Source: Aliarcobacter sp.
GTDB lineage: Bacteria > Campylobacterota > Campylobacteria > Campylobacterales > Arcobacteraceae
Length of the DNA: 64,000 bases
NCBI GenBank assembly: GCA_028690445.1
Contig: JAQVBE010000006.1
Span: 86,714-150,713 of the forward strand
Direction: 5' to 3'
The position numbers and the translations under genes are program-made. How positions within the stretch are numbered: position 1 is the stretch's first letter; every line of letters starts with the position of its first letter. Shown in pieces: positions 30,907 through 40,600 of this stretch. Under the pieces are notes generated by a model that searched no databases, was not told where the DNA came from, and was given only the letters and a program-made list of their open reading frames with translations.

Positions 30907-32016
30907 TTATAAAAAATGTTTTAAACCAGAATATCCTATATAAAAACCTAAACATAAAATAAGCCCTCCAGAAAAATATGGTGCTTTTCTTACAATATTT
31001 CCAAATCCAGTAAACTTTTTTGACATATATTTTGTACTTAAAGCAGCAATTACACCAGTTGCAACAAGAGTTAATGCAAGACCTATACTAAAACCTAAAA
31101 CTAAAGTAGCACCCATTGCTACTTTTTTAAGTTGTAAGCAAAGTAAAAGTACTGTAATTGTTGCAGGACAAGGAATAAGACCTCCTGTTAAACCAAAAAG
31201 TAGTACTTGAGTATTTGTAACTTCTTTATTTGCAAATCGTTTTTTTATATCATTTGCATGGGCTAATTCATGGGCATCTTGATATTCAGTAGAATCAATA
31301 TCTAATCCTTCTACTTCATCATGTAAATGTTCATGAGAATGTTCTTCAAATTCAATTTGATAAGTATATATTTCATTATTATTAGTAATAAAAATTTCTG
31401 CTTTGAATTCATGTGGTTCAGGAATTTCATCAATTGATTCTAAAAAATTATCTTTTTTTATAAATAAGAATTTTTGAATTTCATTGTTATCTCTTTTAGT
31501 TTCAATACTAAATATAGTTTCTTCTAATTTTATTTCATTAGAAATTAATCTGAATTTTGGAGCTTGTCCTTCTTCAAATATTGAAAGATTAATAACTCCG
31601 ATTTTTGTTTCGATTTTAAAATCTTCACTATGATGATGGTGATTATTATCATGATGATGCTCATGAGTACAACAATGTTCATTTTTATATGTCTGTCTAA
31701 TCATCCATAAAGCAATTCCTAAAATAATAACAGCTGAGATAACTTGTAAATATGGCTCAATTACTTCATTACTATATGCTGCACCAAAATATAATCCTGT
31801 TAATGCAATAATCCAAACAACAGCTGTATGTGAAATAGTCGCCGCAACTCCTAACATTATAGCTTGAGCAACAGTTCCTTTTATTGCAATAATAAAAGAA
31901 GCCATCATCGTTTTTGAATGACCTGGTTCTAATCCATGTAAAGCACCTAACATAATAGCACTAATCATCAAAAGCCAAATATTAGCTCCTTGTGTAATAA
32001 GTGTGGTTATATCCAT
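30907..32016 (-). CDS. rcnA: Nickel/cobalt efflux protein, RcnA-like
   Basis: 369 residues, a membrane exporter of the NiCoT/RcnA class. The N-terminal GALHGLEPGHSKTMMASFI motif is the RcnA signature. A His-rich cytoplasmic loop (about 117-130, HHHDNNHHHHSED) and a second one (EEHSHEHLHDEVE) are typical metal-binding stretches. The second half has LTGGLIPCPATITVLLL. The loop of about 120 residues is longer than in E. coli. It sits 10 bases after the repressor gene, so it is one operon under metal control. Confidence 0.87.
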   Translation of the reverse strand: MDITTLITQGANIWLLMISAIMLGALHGLEPGHSKTMMASFIIAIKGTVAQAIMLGVAATISHTAVVWIIALTGLYFGAAYSNEVIEPYLQVISAVIILGIALWMIRQTYKNEHCCTHEHHHDNNHHHHSEDFKIETKIGVINLSIFEEGQAPKFRLISNEIKLEETIFSIETKRDNNEIQKFLFIKKDNFLESIDEIPEPHEFKAEIFITNNNEIYTYQIEFEEHSHEHLHDEVEGLDIDSTEYQDAHELAHANDIKKRFANKEVTNTQVLLFGLTGGLIPCPATITVLLLCLQLKKVAMGATLVLGFSIGLALTLVATGVIAALSTKYMSKKFTGFGNIVRKAPYFSGGLILCLGFYIGYSGLKHFL

Positions 32017-32026
32017 TTTCTATTCC

Positions 32027-32296
32027 TTATAAATATTTTGTAATTTCTTTAAATTCTTCTAATATTTCATTATAGTTTAAACTACCATCTTTTACTGCGT
32101 CATCTAAACAGTGATTAATATGGTCATGTATTAGAAGTTTTTTTGCATTACTTATTGCTTTTTCAACAGCATGTAATTGTTGAGCTATTTCAGAACAAGA
32201 ACGCTCTTCTTCAATCATAGTAATAACACTTTTTAAATGTCCATTAGCTCTTTTTAATCGTTTTGATATATCATCATGTGATGTATGTTTTGACAT
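32027..32296 (-). CDS. CsoR/RcnR-family metal-sensing repressor
   Basis: 89 residues of the DUF156 all-helical repressor family. Cys34, His59 and Cys63 sit with the 25/29 spacing of the Cys-His-Cys site of CsoR and of the nickel sensor InrS, whereas RcnR has His at the last position. Histidines at 4 and 7 could complete a nickel site. Its neighbour is an RcnA exporter, so nickel/cobalt response is likely, but Cu(I) cannot be excluded. An operator-like sequence lies just upstream of its start. Confidence 0.85.
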   Translation of the reverse strand: MSKHTSHDDISKRLKRANGHLKSVITMIEEERSCSEIAQQLHAVEKAISNAKKLLIHDHINHCLDDAVKDGSLNYNEILEEFKEITKYL

Positions 32297-32300
32297 ATTT

Positions 32301-32321
32301 ATATCCTCTATAGGGGGATAT
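32301..32321. promoter_or_regulatory. CsoR/InrS-type operator candidate
   Basis: An imperfect palindrome with ATATCC and GGATAT arms around CTATAGGG lies 5 bases upstream of the repressor ATG. The C-tract / TATA / G-tract form is the pattern of CsoR-RcnR-InrS operators. It would allow autoregulation of the repressor-rcnA operon. Confidence 0.6.
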
Positions 32322-32374
32322 GAAATACTACAAAATAGTTAATTAATATATACTTATTACCTATAATTTTAAAT

Positions 32375-32400
32375 TGTCAAGTCAATCTTGACAGTTTTTA
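32375..32400 (+). terminator. Hairpin with T-run upstream of the P-type ATPase relic
   Basis: A 7-bp inverted repeat TGTCAAG / CTTGACA, loop TCAAT, followed by GTTTTTAT. It could be a terminator left from a lost gene or a regulatory site for the divergent repressor operon. Confidence 0.4.
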
Positions 32401-32401
32401 T

Positions 32402-33023
32402 ATAAAATTCCAACCAATTGATCCAAAACTTATCACAAAACATGAAGAGTTAAGCGGATTAGGAATCATTGCAACAATTGATAATAAAGAAATTTTAATA
32501 GGAAATAAAAAACTTCTTTCAAAGTTTAATATTCAAATTGATAAGATAGAAGAAAAACAAAGTGCTATTTTTATGGCTATTGATAATAAATTTGCTGGAT
32601 ATTATTATAAATGATATTATAAAAATGGAAGCAAAAGAGATTATTAATGAACTTAAAAAACTAGATATTTCTAAAACTTATATGCTAACAGGAGATAAAA
32701 AAGAGGTTGTTTTAGATGTTGGAAATAAATTAGGAATTGATGTAATAAGATATGAACTTTTACCACAAGAAAAATTAACTTATTTTGAACAAATAAAAAA
32801 AGAGACTAATCAAATAATAGCATTTATTGGTGATGGAATCAATGATGCTCCTATTTTAGCAAATGCTGATGTTAGTTTTGCAATGGGAAGTGATTTAGCA
32901 GTAAAATCTGCTGATATTATTCTTTTGAATGATAATATACAATCTATTTTTAATTCTATGAGAATTCTTAGATACTATAAAACAGTAATTAAAATCAATA
33001 TTATAAGTAAAAATAATAGATAA
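32402..33023 (+). pseudogene. P1B-type metal ATPase remnant (truncated and frameshifted)
   Basis: The frame from 32402 reads ITKHEELSGLGIIATIDNKE and EILIGNKKLL, the nucleotide-binding domain of a heavy-metal P-type ATPase, and stops at 32614. The next frame (open from 32562, meaningful from about 32598) continues with MLTGDKKEVVLDVG, LLPQEKLTYFEQIKK and AFIGDGINDAPILANADVSFAMG. It ends before the last membrane helices. The phosphorylation DKTGT segment, the N-terminal membrane part and the C-terminal helices are all missing, so it cannot work as a pump. Confidence 0.82.
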
Positions 33024-33091
33024 ATTATTCAAAAAATTTTTAATAATTGTAATGATAGAATGCCGAAAATTTATATAAAAAGAGTTTATTT

Positions 33092-34015
33092 ATGCAAGAG
33101 TTAGATAGTCAATTCGAAATAGAAGAATCAGAGATTTCTCAAAAAGATAAGAAAAAAGCAACTACAAGTATTTGGGTAAGTGCTTTTGTAAATTTATGTT
33201 TAGCAATAGTTCAGATAATCATAGGTATTTTTTCACATTCTCAAGGTTTAGTGGCAGATGGTATTCACTCATTATCTGATTTAGGAGCTGATTTTGTAGC
33301 TTTAGTTGCAACATGGAAAAGTAAACAAGCAGCTGATACAACTTATCATTATGGATATAAACGTTATGAAAATTTAGCTTCTTTGATATTAGGAGCTTTA
33401 CTTTTGGTTGTTGGTATTGGTATGTTGTGGTCAGCTGTTCAAAAACTTCAAAATCCAGAATCAATTCCAACTGTTCAAACAATTGCTTTATGGACAGCTT
33501 TAGGTGCTTTAGTTGCTAAAGAGTTATTGTTTAGATATATGCTAGCAATTGCTAAACTTGTAAAATCAAGTATGTTAATTACAAATGCTTGGCATGCACG
33601 TTCAGATGCTGCTTCATCATTAATAGTAGCTATTGGTATTCTTGGAAATATTTTAGGATTTCCTATTTTGGATCCAATTGCTGCACTTATTGTTGGATTT
33701 GTAGTTGGTAAAATGGGATGGAAATTTATGTGGGATGCAACTCAAGATTTATTAGACAGATCGGTAAGTTATGAAGAAGTAGAGGCTATAGGTAAAGAAA
33801 TAGGCGAAACAGAAGGTGTAATTGGTTTTCATGAACTAAAAACAAGAAAAACAGGAGATATGATTTTAGCTGATGTTCATTTAGAAATAGATGCAACTAT
33901 CACGGTTGCACAAGGACATGAGATTGCAAAAAGAGTAAAACAAAATGTTATGTCTAAACATTCGGTGCTTTATATAATGGTTCATGTTGACCCTGTTTAT
34001 ATTAATAATAATTAA
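33092..34015 (+). CDS. Cation diffusion facilitator (CDF) transporter
   Basis: 307 residues, FieF/YiiP-like proton-coupled exporter of Zn/Fe/Co-type ions. About six membrane helices (residues 28-205) carry the transport-site motifs VADGIHSLSDLGADF and WHARSDAASSL, and a cytoplasmic metal-binding domain ends with SVLYIMVHVDPVYINN. It completes the metal-export theme of rcnA and the dead P-type ATPase. Confidence 0.88.
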   Translation: MQELDSQFEIEESEISQKDKKKATTSIWVSAFVNLCLAIVQIIIGIFSHSQGLVADGIHSLSDLGADFVALVATWKSKQAADTTYHYGYKRYENLASLILGALLLVVGIGMLWSAVQKLQNPESIPTVQTIALWTALGALVAKELLFRYMLAIAKLVKSSMLITNAWHARSDAASSLIVAIGILGNILGFPILDPIAALIVGFVVGKMGWKFMWDATQDLLDRSVSYEEVEAIGKEIGETEGVIGFHELKTRKTGDMILADVHLEIDATITVAQGHEIAKRVKQNVMSKHSVLYIMVHVDPVYINNN

Positions 34016-34379
34016 AATAAAGCTATGTCTCGACATGAGGGGTTTAAAAGTTTTATAAAGAAAATGTTCAGAAGAGGTTCGCGGCCTCTTCTAATATTAT
34101 AAGATAATAAAGATACTTAAGAAGGAGAACAAAAACTTAAACTCTTTATTTATAAGTTAATTATAAACACATACAATAAACCAAACATTTACAAATAATA
34201 TATAAAAAGTTAACAAGAAAAAATCATATAGAACAATTATCAATTAAGTCTTATTTTTGGATTTAGTATGTATAAATTATATGAAATTAGTTAAAAATTA
34301 AATGATAAAAGAGATTGATAATAATCAAGAAACTTTAACAAATTATAAAGTACAATATTCAAAAAGATTGGAGAATCAA
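34016..34379 (+). other. Gene-free stretch of about 360 bases
   Basis: No convincing coding frame. It contains the inverted repeat at 34070-34092 and, near 34121-34128, a ribosome-site-like AGAAGGAG followed by no start codon, which looks like the remains of a lost gene. The frame from 34302 that runs into tatA has no ribosome site and is not coding. Confidence 0.5.
34070..34092. terminator. Hairpin after the CDF gene
   Basis: An 8-bp perfect inverted repeat AGAAGAGG / CCTCTTCT with loop TTCGCGG, unusually GC-rich for this DNA. The following AATATTATA is not a T-run, so it may be a weak terminator or another structured element. Confidence 0.4.
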
Positions 34380-34592
34380 ATGTTTCATATACCTAATGGT
34401 ATGGAGTTAGTGATTATAGCTTTACTAATTTTAGTTTTATTTGGTGGTAAAAAGATACCAGAATTTGCAAAAGGTTTAGGTTATGGAATTAAGAATTTCA
34501 AAAATGCTTTAAATGAACATGATGAAACTAACAAAACAGAAGAAGTAAAAACAACTATTTTAAAGGTAGATGAGAAAATTAGGGACTGTTAG
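34380..34592 (+). CDS. tatA: TatA/E-like twin-arginine translocase subunit, 3' end altered by IS relic
   Basis: 70 residues: an N-terminal membrane helix (MELVIIALLILVLFGGKKIP) and an amphipathic helix EFAKGLGYGIKNFKNAL, the TatA hallmark with the FG hinge. TTGGAGAATCAA places the start at 34380. The last codons (RDC and the stop) lie inside the GGGACTGTT end of an IS256-type element at 34582, so the natural C-terminal tail has been replaced. The essential helices are intact, so function may be kept. Confidence 0.8.
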   Translation: MFHIPNGMELVIIALLILVLFGGKKIPEFAKGLGYGIKNFKNALNEHDETNKTEEVKTTILKVDEKIRDC

Positions 34593-34847
34593 AAATTCCG
34601 TGTCAATCAGATAAAATAATATCAAGGATTGACAATGGAAGAGCAAATTGAATTTGATTTTAATGAAATATTAAATCAATTTAGAAATGGTAAAAAACTA
34701 ACAGGTAAAGATGGACTTTTAGCTCCACTTATCAAATATGTATTTAATGTAAATCTTTCACAAAAAGGTTCATATAATTATATTTTAACTTTTAATCATA
34801 ATGTTTGTGTAGCACAAACAAAAAGAGGAAGTTTTAATTTAAATTAA
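34582..34847 (+). mobile_element. Left end of an IS256-family element (relic)
   Basis: It starts with GGGACTGTT and has GTGTCA 18 bases in. The inward-facing end at 63874 (GGGAGTGTT, then GTGTCA at the same spacing) agrees at 17 of 24 positions. A transposase N-terminus follows. No right end is visible, so only a fragment remains. Confidence 0.6.
34635..34847 (+). pseudogene. Truncated IS256-family transposase (N-terminal fragment)
   Basis: The frame begins MEEQIEFDFNEILNQFRNG and KKLTGKDGLLAPLIK, the typical N-terminus of IS256-family (mutator-type) transposases. After about residue 38 the similarity stops, and the remaining 30 residues (SQKGSYNYILTF...) look unrelated before the stop. The catalytic DDE domain is absent. 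Confidence 0.65.
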
Positions 34848-34923
34848 ATCCTTAAGGTTAATAAAATTCTTTATACATTCATTCTTTATATAAATAGTAA
34901 TATCCTCAATATGAATAGAAGGC

Positions 34924-36777
34924 TTAATTAAAAAAAATTTCAAACCTAGCTCCATTTTGAGTATTTGATGCAGATATTTTACCATTAAACTTTTGTTCAA
35001 CAATAGTTTTCACAATAAATAAACCAATACCAATTCCTTTATCTTTTGATGTTATATAACTTTCAAAAATAGATTCTATAGGTTCTATTTTTATTCCACC
35101 TGCATTATCTTCAATTTCTATTTTAAATTTATCGTCAAATTTTTTTAATTTTATATTTATATATTTGTTTTCTATATTTGTTTCGCAAAGAGCATCTTTT
35201 GAATTTAAAACAATATTCAAAATAATTTGAGAAAATTCATTTGCATTACCTTGTAAGAAATAATTATCATCACTCGAAAAATTAACATCAATCAGATTGT
35301 TTTTCATAGAATCATTTACAAAATCAATACATCTTTTTACTTCATCATCTACACTAAATTTTGTTTCAATATTGCTGTTTTGAAAGAAACTTTGAAATGT
35401 ATTTATTGTTTGTGATAAATGATTTAGAATGTTTTTGTTTATATCTATCTTCTGTAATAGCTCTTCTTTTGAAATTTTACTAAATTTTAGTTTTGCTTCA
35501 ATATTAGTATTTATTGAACCTAATTCTGCTAAAGGTGTTCTCCATTGATGAGCAAGATTTCCACTTAGTTCTCCTAGGCTTGATTGTTTTGATTTGATTA
35601 GTGCTAGTTTTTGATTCTTTTCATTTTCATTTTGAAAAAATTTTATTTTATAAGCTATCGCAAATGAAAGCATTACTGTATCCCAAACCATTGAAAAGTT
35701 TGTTATATTAATAGTATATGAATTATACGGTAATAAATTCCAATAAAGTACACCCATAAAAGCAATTACAAAAAATAATGTACCACCTGTGGCAATGATA
35801 TAATATAAAGCTTGCTTTGCTCCCTCTTTATAACTTTTGATAGTGATAACAATAAAAAATATTAAACTAAAAGCTAAAAATAATATAGCTATTTTTTGTA
35901 TTAAAGAATTTGATACAAAAAATCTTAAAAGAACAAATAAAAAATTGATTATGCCTACAATCAATACTATTTTTTTTATTTTTCCTTTTAATTCTAAAAA
36001 ATAAATTGTAAAAAATGCTAATCCTATAATACATAAGGGTATACCAATAATAAAAGAATCATTTACTAGAATTGATGGAATATTTAAGTCATTTGTTACG
36101 TATCTAAATAAAGTAATATTTGTTATAAAATACCCAAACATAAAAATTGTATAAGATAAAATTGATTTGTCTTTTGTAATAAAATATAAAAAAAGATTGT
36201 ATATAATAAATGCAAATGCTATAGATGAAGTTACTATAACTATTTTATAAAAGGTAATCCAACTACTATTTAATTGAGCTTCCGAACTAAAAGCAAAAGA
36301 GCTTATTACAGGGAATTTACTCTTAATTTTTAGAAGATAAATAAAATTATTAGAGTTCTTTTCTAATTTAAATCTAATAGGATATACTTTTTCTATTCTA
36401 TCTTTTACATCTACAATTGAACCACTTTTATTTATATTTATTAATTGATTTTTATTAAATACATATAACTCTTGAATATTTTCTCTAATAATACTTTTTG
36501 AATCAAAATAAAGTTGTTCATATCCAATAGAGCTTACTTCAAATAAAAACCAATATGTTTCATTTGTTAATCCAAAACTTTTAGCATCTTTGGGTAAGTG
36601 CGTAAGTTCATTTGATATGGCATGAGTGTAAGCTTCTTGAGCTGTTAAATTTTCACTTGTTTTGAAATAACCACTTTTATGGATAATAATATTTGAATTT
36701 AGATTCTCAATGCTATCTAAAGCATAAATATTTAAGTGTAGAAAAAAGAGTAAAAAAATATATTTTATTGTATTCAT
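34924..36777 (-). CDS. 7TMR-DISM sensor histidine kinase
   Basis: 617 residues: signal peptide (1-18, NIYALD), extracytoplasmic 7TMR-DISM sensing domain (about 25-165), seven membrane helices (about 175-380), then a kinase core with H-box LAHQWRTPLAELG, N-box IVLNSKDAL, DNAGGIK and GIGIGLFIVKTIV. It lies 15 bases after its response regulator gene in the same operon and is divergent from the tpsA-tpsB secretion genes, which it may control. The ligand is unknown; DISM domains often sense carbohydrates or envelope components. Confidence 0.87.
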   Translation of the reverse strand: MNTIKYIFLLFFLHLNIYALDSIENLNSNIIIHKSGYFKTSENLTAQEAYTHAISNELTHLPKDAKSFGLTNETYWFLFEVSSIGYEQLYFDSKSIIRENIQELYVFNKNQLININKSGSIVDVKDRIEKVYPIRFKLEKNSNNFIYLLKIKSKFPVISSFAFSSEAQLNSSWITFYKIVIVTSSIAFAFIIYNLFLYFITKDKSILSYTIFMFGYFITNITLFRYVTNDLNIPSILVNDSFIIGIPLCIIGLAFFTIYFLELKGKIKKIVLIVGIINFLFVLLRFFVSNSLIQKIAILFLAFSLIFFIVITIKSYKEGAKQALYYIIATGGTLFFVIAFMGVLYWNLLPYNSYTINITNFSMVWDTVMLSFAIAYKIKFFQNENEKNQKLALIKSKQSSLGELSGNLAHQWRTPLAELGSINTNIEAKLKFSKISKEELLQKIDINKNILNHLSQTINTFQSFFQNSNIETKFSVDDEVKRCIDFVNDSMKNNLIDVNFSSDDNYFLQGNANEFSQIILNIVLNSKDALCETNIENKYINIKLKKFDDKFKIEIEDNAGGIKIEPIESIFESYITSKDKGIGIGLFIVKTIVEQKFNGKISASNTQNGARFEIFFN

Positions 36778-36792
36778 GAAAATTCTTTAAGT

Positions 36793-37482
36793 TTATCTTG
36801 CTGTATCTAGTTTCCAGCCTCTGCCTTTTATTGATAAAATTATATCAAATCCTATTTTTGAACGAAGTCTATTTAAAAGATTTTTTAGTGCAGAATCAGT
36901 TATTTCTTCATATCCCCAAATATGTTCTATTATTTGTTCTTTTGTCAAAGTTCTATCATAATTATCTATAAATAATCTTAGTAAATCTTTTTCTTTTTTT
37001 CCAAGATTTATTACTTCTGCATTTTTGTATAACTCATCAGATAAAAGATTGTAAATTAAACCATCACAAAAAGTAAAAAATTTTCTAATAGATTTTTTTC
37101 TTCGTATAACTTTATCAAATGTTTCAAGAAAATTATTTAGTTCTAAAGGTTTTAAAATATAGCCATCTATGCTACTATTTGCTGCTTTAAAAAGTGTATT
37201 TTGGTCTGAGTAAGAAGTTAATATAATTATTGGTATGGATTGATTTTCTTCTCTTATTTTTTCTATTAATTGTAAGCCATCTATTTTGGGCATTTTTATG
37301 TCTGATAAAATAATATCAGGCTTTTCTAATTTAAATATCTCAAAAGCTTCTTCTCCATCTTTTGCAATGAAAATTTTTCCAAAAAAGATTCTTAAAGTTT
37401 CTGTTACTTGAGCTCTAACAATATCATCGTCTTCAGCAAATAAAACAGATAGGTTTTTAAAAAAAATCAAATCGTAAGACAT
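36793..37482 (-). CDS. OmpR-family response regulator
   Basis: 229 residues: receiver domain with acidic pocket AEDDD (about 16-20), phospho-acceptor Asp61 in ILSDIKMPKIDG and the conserved LTSYS and ILKPLE, then a winged-helix domain ending RLRSKIGFDIILSIKGRGWKL. It is first in the operon with the 7TMR-DISM kinase. The tandem 11-bp repeats just upstream of its own start are a natural binding site. Confidence 0.9.
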   Translation of the reverse strand: MSYDLIFFKNLSVLFAEDDDIVRAQVTETLRIFFGKIFIAKDGEEAFEIFKLEKPDIILSDIKMPKIDGLQLIEKIREENQSIPIIILTSYSDQNTLFKAANSSIDGYILKPLELNNFLETFDKVIRRKKSIRKFFTFCDGLIYNLLSDELYKNAEVINLGKKEKDLLRLFIDNYDRTLTKEQIIEHIWGYEEITDSALKNLLNRLRSKIGFDIILSIKGRGWKLDTAR

Positions 37483-37525
37483 TTAATACCTTTATATATT
37501 TCTTGTTTAAGTATAACAAAATCAA

Positions 37526-37547
37526 AGTCCCATAATAGTCCCATAAT
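37526..37547. promoter_or_regulatory. Tandem 11-bp direct repeat between regulator and tpsA
   Basis: AGTCCCATAAT occurs twice, exactly head to tail, so the half-sites are one helical turn apart, the usual spacing for OmpR-family regulators. The reverse complement of AGTCCC (GGGACT) appears again at 37570. All lie in the 138-base divergent promoter region. Confidence 0.6.
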
Positions 37548-37548
37548 A

Positions 37549-37560
37549 AGATTTAAATCT
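37549..37560. promoter_or_regulatory. 12-bp perfect palindrome
   Basis: AGATTTAAATCT directly follows the 11-bp tandem repeats in the tpsA upstream region. It may be part of the same regulatory site. Confidence 0.35.
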
Positions 37561-37620
37561 ATCTGATAGGGGACTAGTCTTTTGTTAGAATGTAGCTATA
37601 ACAAAAATAAAGGAACAAAG

Positions 37621-40600
37621 ATGAAAAAATTTAACTGTGATTTTGCTTCGCATTTTAGAATCCTAAAAGGTGGGAAAATAAGCCTAGTAGTATCAGCTCT
37701 TCTAGGAAGTGCAGTAATTGCAAGTGCAGCTCCAACAGGAGGAGTAGTAACAAGTGGAAATGCAACTATTTCACAAAATGCAAATACCACAAATATAAAT
37801 CAATCAACACAAAAAGCCTCAATAAACTGGCAAAACTTTAATGTAAAATCAAATGAAACAGTTAACTTTAATCAACCAAATAAAAATTCTATTACTTTAA
37901 ATAGAGTAGTAGGTAATGAAAAATCTGTTATTGATGGAACATTAAACGCTAATGGACAAGTTTGGATATTAAACTCAAATGGTATTTTGTTTAACTCAAC
38001 TGCTAAAGTAAATACCTCTGGACTAATAGCTACAACAGCAGAACTTTCTGATAAAGATTTCCAAGATGGAAATTATAACTTTAAAAACTCAAAATCAAAC
38101 TCAGTAGTAAACTTAGGAACTATAAATGTATCTAATAATGGATATGTAGTATTAGCTTCAAATGAAGTAAGAAATGCTGGAACAATAAAAGCAATAAAAG
38201 GAAAAGTATATTTAAGTGGTAATAGTGAATATACAATAAACCTAAATGGGAACTCAATAGTAAATCTAATAGTAACTAAAGGTGTGTTAGATGCAATGGT
38301 AGAGAACTCAGGAACTATAATCGCAAATGGTGGAGAAATATATCTTACAACAAACGCGGTAAATGAACTTTTAAAAGGTGTAGTAAATAATACAGGTGTA
38401 ATTGAAGCAAACTCACTTGATGATGTAACAGGGAAAATAGTACTTACTGGAAATACAGTGATTAATAGTGGATCTTTACTAGCAACTGGTGAAAAAAAAG
38501 GTGGAACGATTTTAGTAGGTGGGGATTGGCAAGGTTCAAACTCTGATATCTATGGACAAGCTTCTATTTCATATTTAACAAATACAAGTATTATTGATGC
38601 ATCAGCAACTGCCAATGGTAATGGTGGTAAAGTGGTTGTGTGGTCAAACCTTACAGATGGTATAACTGTAGCAAATGGTTCAATAAAAGCAGAAGGTGGA
38701 GCAAATGGAGGAAATGGTGGATTTATAGAGACATCAGGACATACACTTTCAGTAAAAAACGGAATTAAAGTAAGCACAAAAGCCCCAAAAGGGAAAAGTG
38801 GAAGTTGGTTACTAGATCCTGTGGATATTGAAATTTATCATGCAGTAGATGCTACGGCTGATGATGCATTTGATGTTACCAATCAAGATGTATTTAACAT
38901 CGATGGGGGTAGTGCTTATCCAAATTGTACCGCAGGCGAATGTGACCCTCAAAGACTTTATTTAGCTTCAGATGATACTACATCAAAAATTTCCGACTAC
39001 ACCATCAACACCGCTCTTAATGCGGGAACATCGGTGTATATCTCAACCTATAAAGATGGAAGCAGTAGTGGCAATGGAGATATTACTGTAAGCTCAGGGG
39101 TGGATATTCACACATCAGTAAATACAGGTGTAGATAATAATTACACACCGCGAACTTTAGGGCTTTATGCGTATCGCAATATCATTATTGATCATGCCAA
39201 TATCATAGCGCACGATTCTGATAGTCCACTTTCAATTGAATTGTCTTCGGGTATGTCAGCTATAACAGCGCTCGGGAACACTTATTATTATGCGCCTTGG
39301 AACGATGCTGTACTTTTGTATGCTCCAACAGCAGAAAATCCAATTACTACAAATGATGAAAAATTGGCAGCATCTAAAGTCCCTGGGAGTGGTGGATATG
39401 TGAGTATCACCGATTCAAATATTTATACAAAAGGAGGCTCAATCACCATAGGTGGTCAAGGGTATTATGGATTTGCAGTTGGAGATGCCACTAACGCAGG
39501 AGTGCTTATCAAAGATTCAAGCATATACACGGGTGGTGATAATATGTCTGGAGATATCACTATTCGTGGTGCCAATACTTCAACAGGAGATGGGGTTAGA
39601 TTAGACCACGCTCAATTATTGACTACAAGACTAGATAGCATTGCATATGCAGGCAATGGTGCTGATGTTACAATTCTTGGAATTAGTGTGGGTGGAAATG
39701 GTGTCTATTCGACCTCTACGACAGCTGGCGAACAATCATCCATAGATGCTAATTATATTCATATTGATGGTTCTACTACAGCAATTTACAATGCTGATAC
39801 CAATAAAAAAGCTGCTGTAAATTTGGAATACACTTCGATAGATAGCTTAAGTGAGACTTTCATCACGGGTTACAATATTGCAGATTATGCATACTACCTT
39901 TATTCAGCTTGGTACAGACAACTCGATGGGACAATTGACGATCCGAGTATCTACAGAAATGCTGGTACTAGTGGTACACAAAGTATTATATTAGGTAAAT
40001 CGACTAATTTTAATAGGGAATGGGGTGAGGAACTAAATTTACATCTTGACTCTTGGGGTTCTCGTGGAGTGTTGTTTGATGGTGATTCGACCGATAAAGT
40101 GACTATGGGGGGAGAGGATCTTACCAATTCTACCCATGTGGCTTACCGATTTTATGGTGCACAAGGTGGAGAGACAAGTACGATTAGTTTTACAAATTCA
40201 AATTCATTAACAATTAATTCAGGAGATTCTGGCGAACAAACTGCAAATGGTTCATTGCAATTTTATAATATGACAGGAGAATACAACTGGAATGAAGAGT
40301 GGTATAACCTAGCAGTAAAGCCTTTGTATCTTGGTGGAACAACCAATCCTACAGATGGAATATATATATCAGATGATGCAATAGATAAGCTATCTGATAA
40401 TACAGCTTTTAATACTGTGTATTATGGAAATGATAGAGAAAGTGATGTGGTTGTGAGAAATCTCAATCCAACTAATCAAATTAAAAATGTAGCTATACAA
40501 GGTGTCAATGTTACACTTTCAAATGGAGCAAATATTAAAACGGCAACAGATGGTTATGTGCTTTTTGCAACTGATGTGGGCAATGACGCTGATAATAGCG

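Noticed and set aside
34302..34379. In-frame N-terminal extension of tatA
   Set aside because: No ribosome site, and the extension precedes a good ribosome site and the conserved TatA start at 34380.
37582..37620. Upstream start of tpsA
   Set aside because: The strong ribosome site AAAGGAAC lies after it, immediately before ATG 37621 and the signal peptide.
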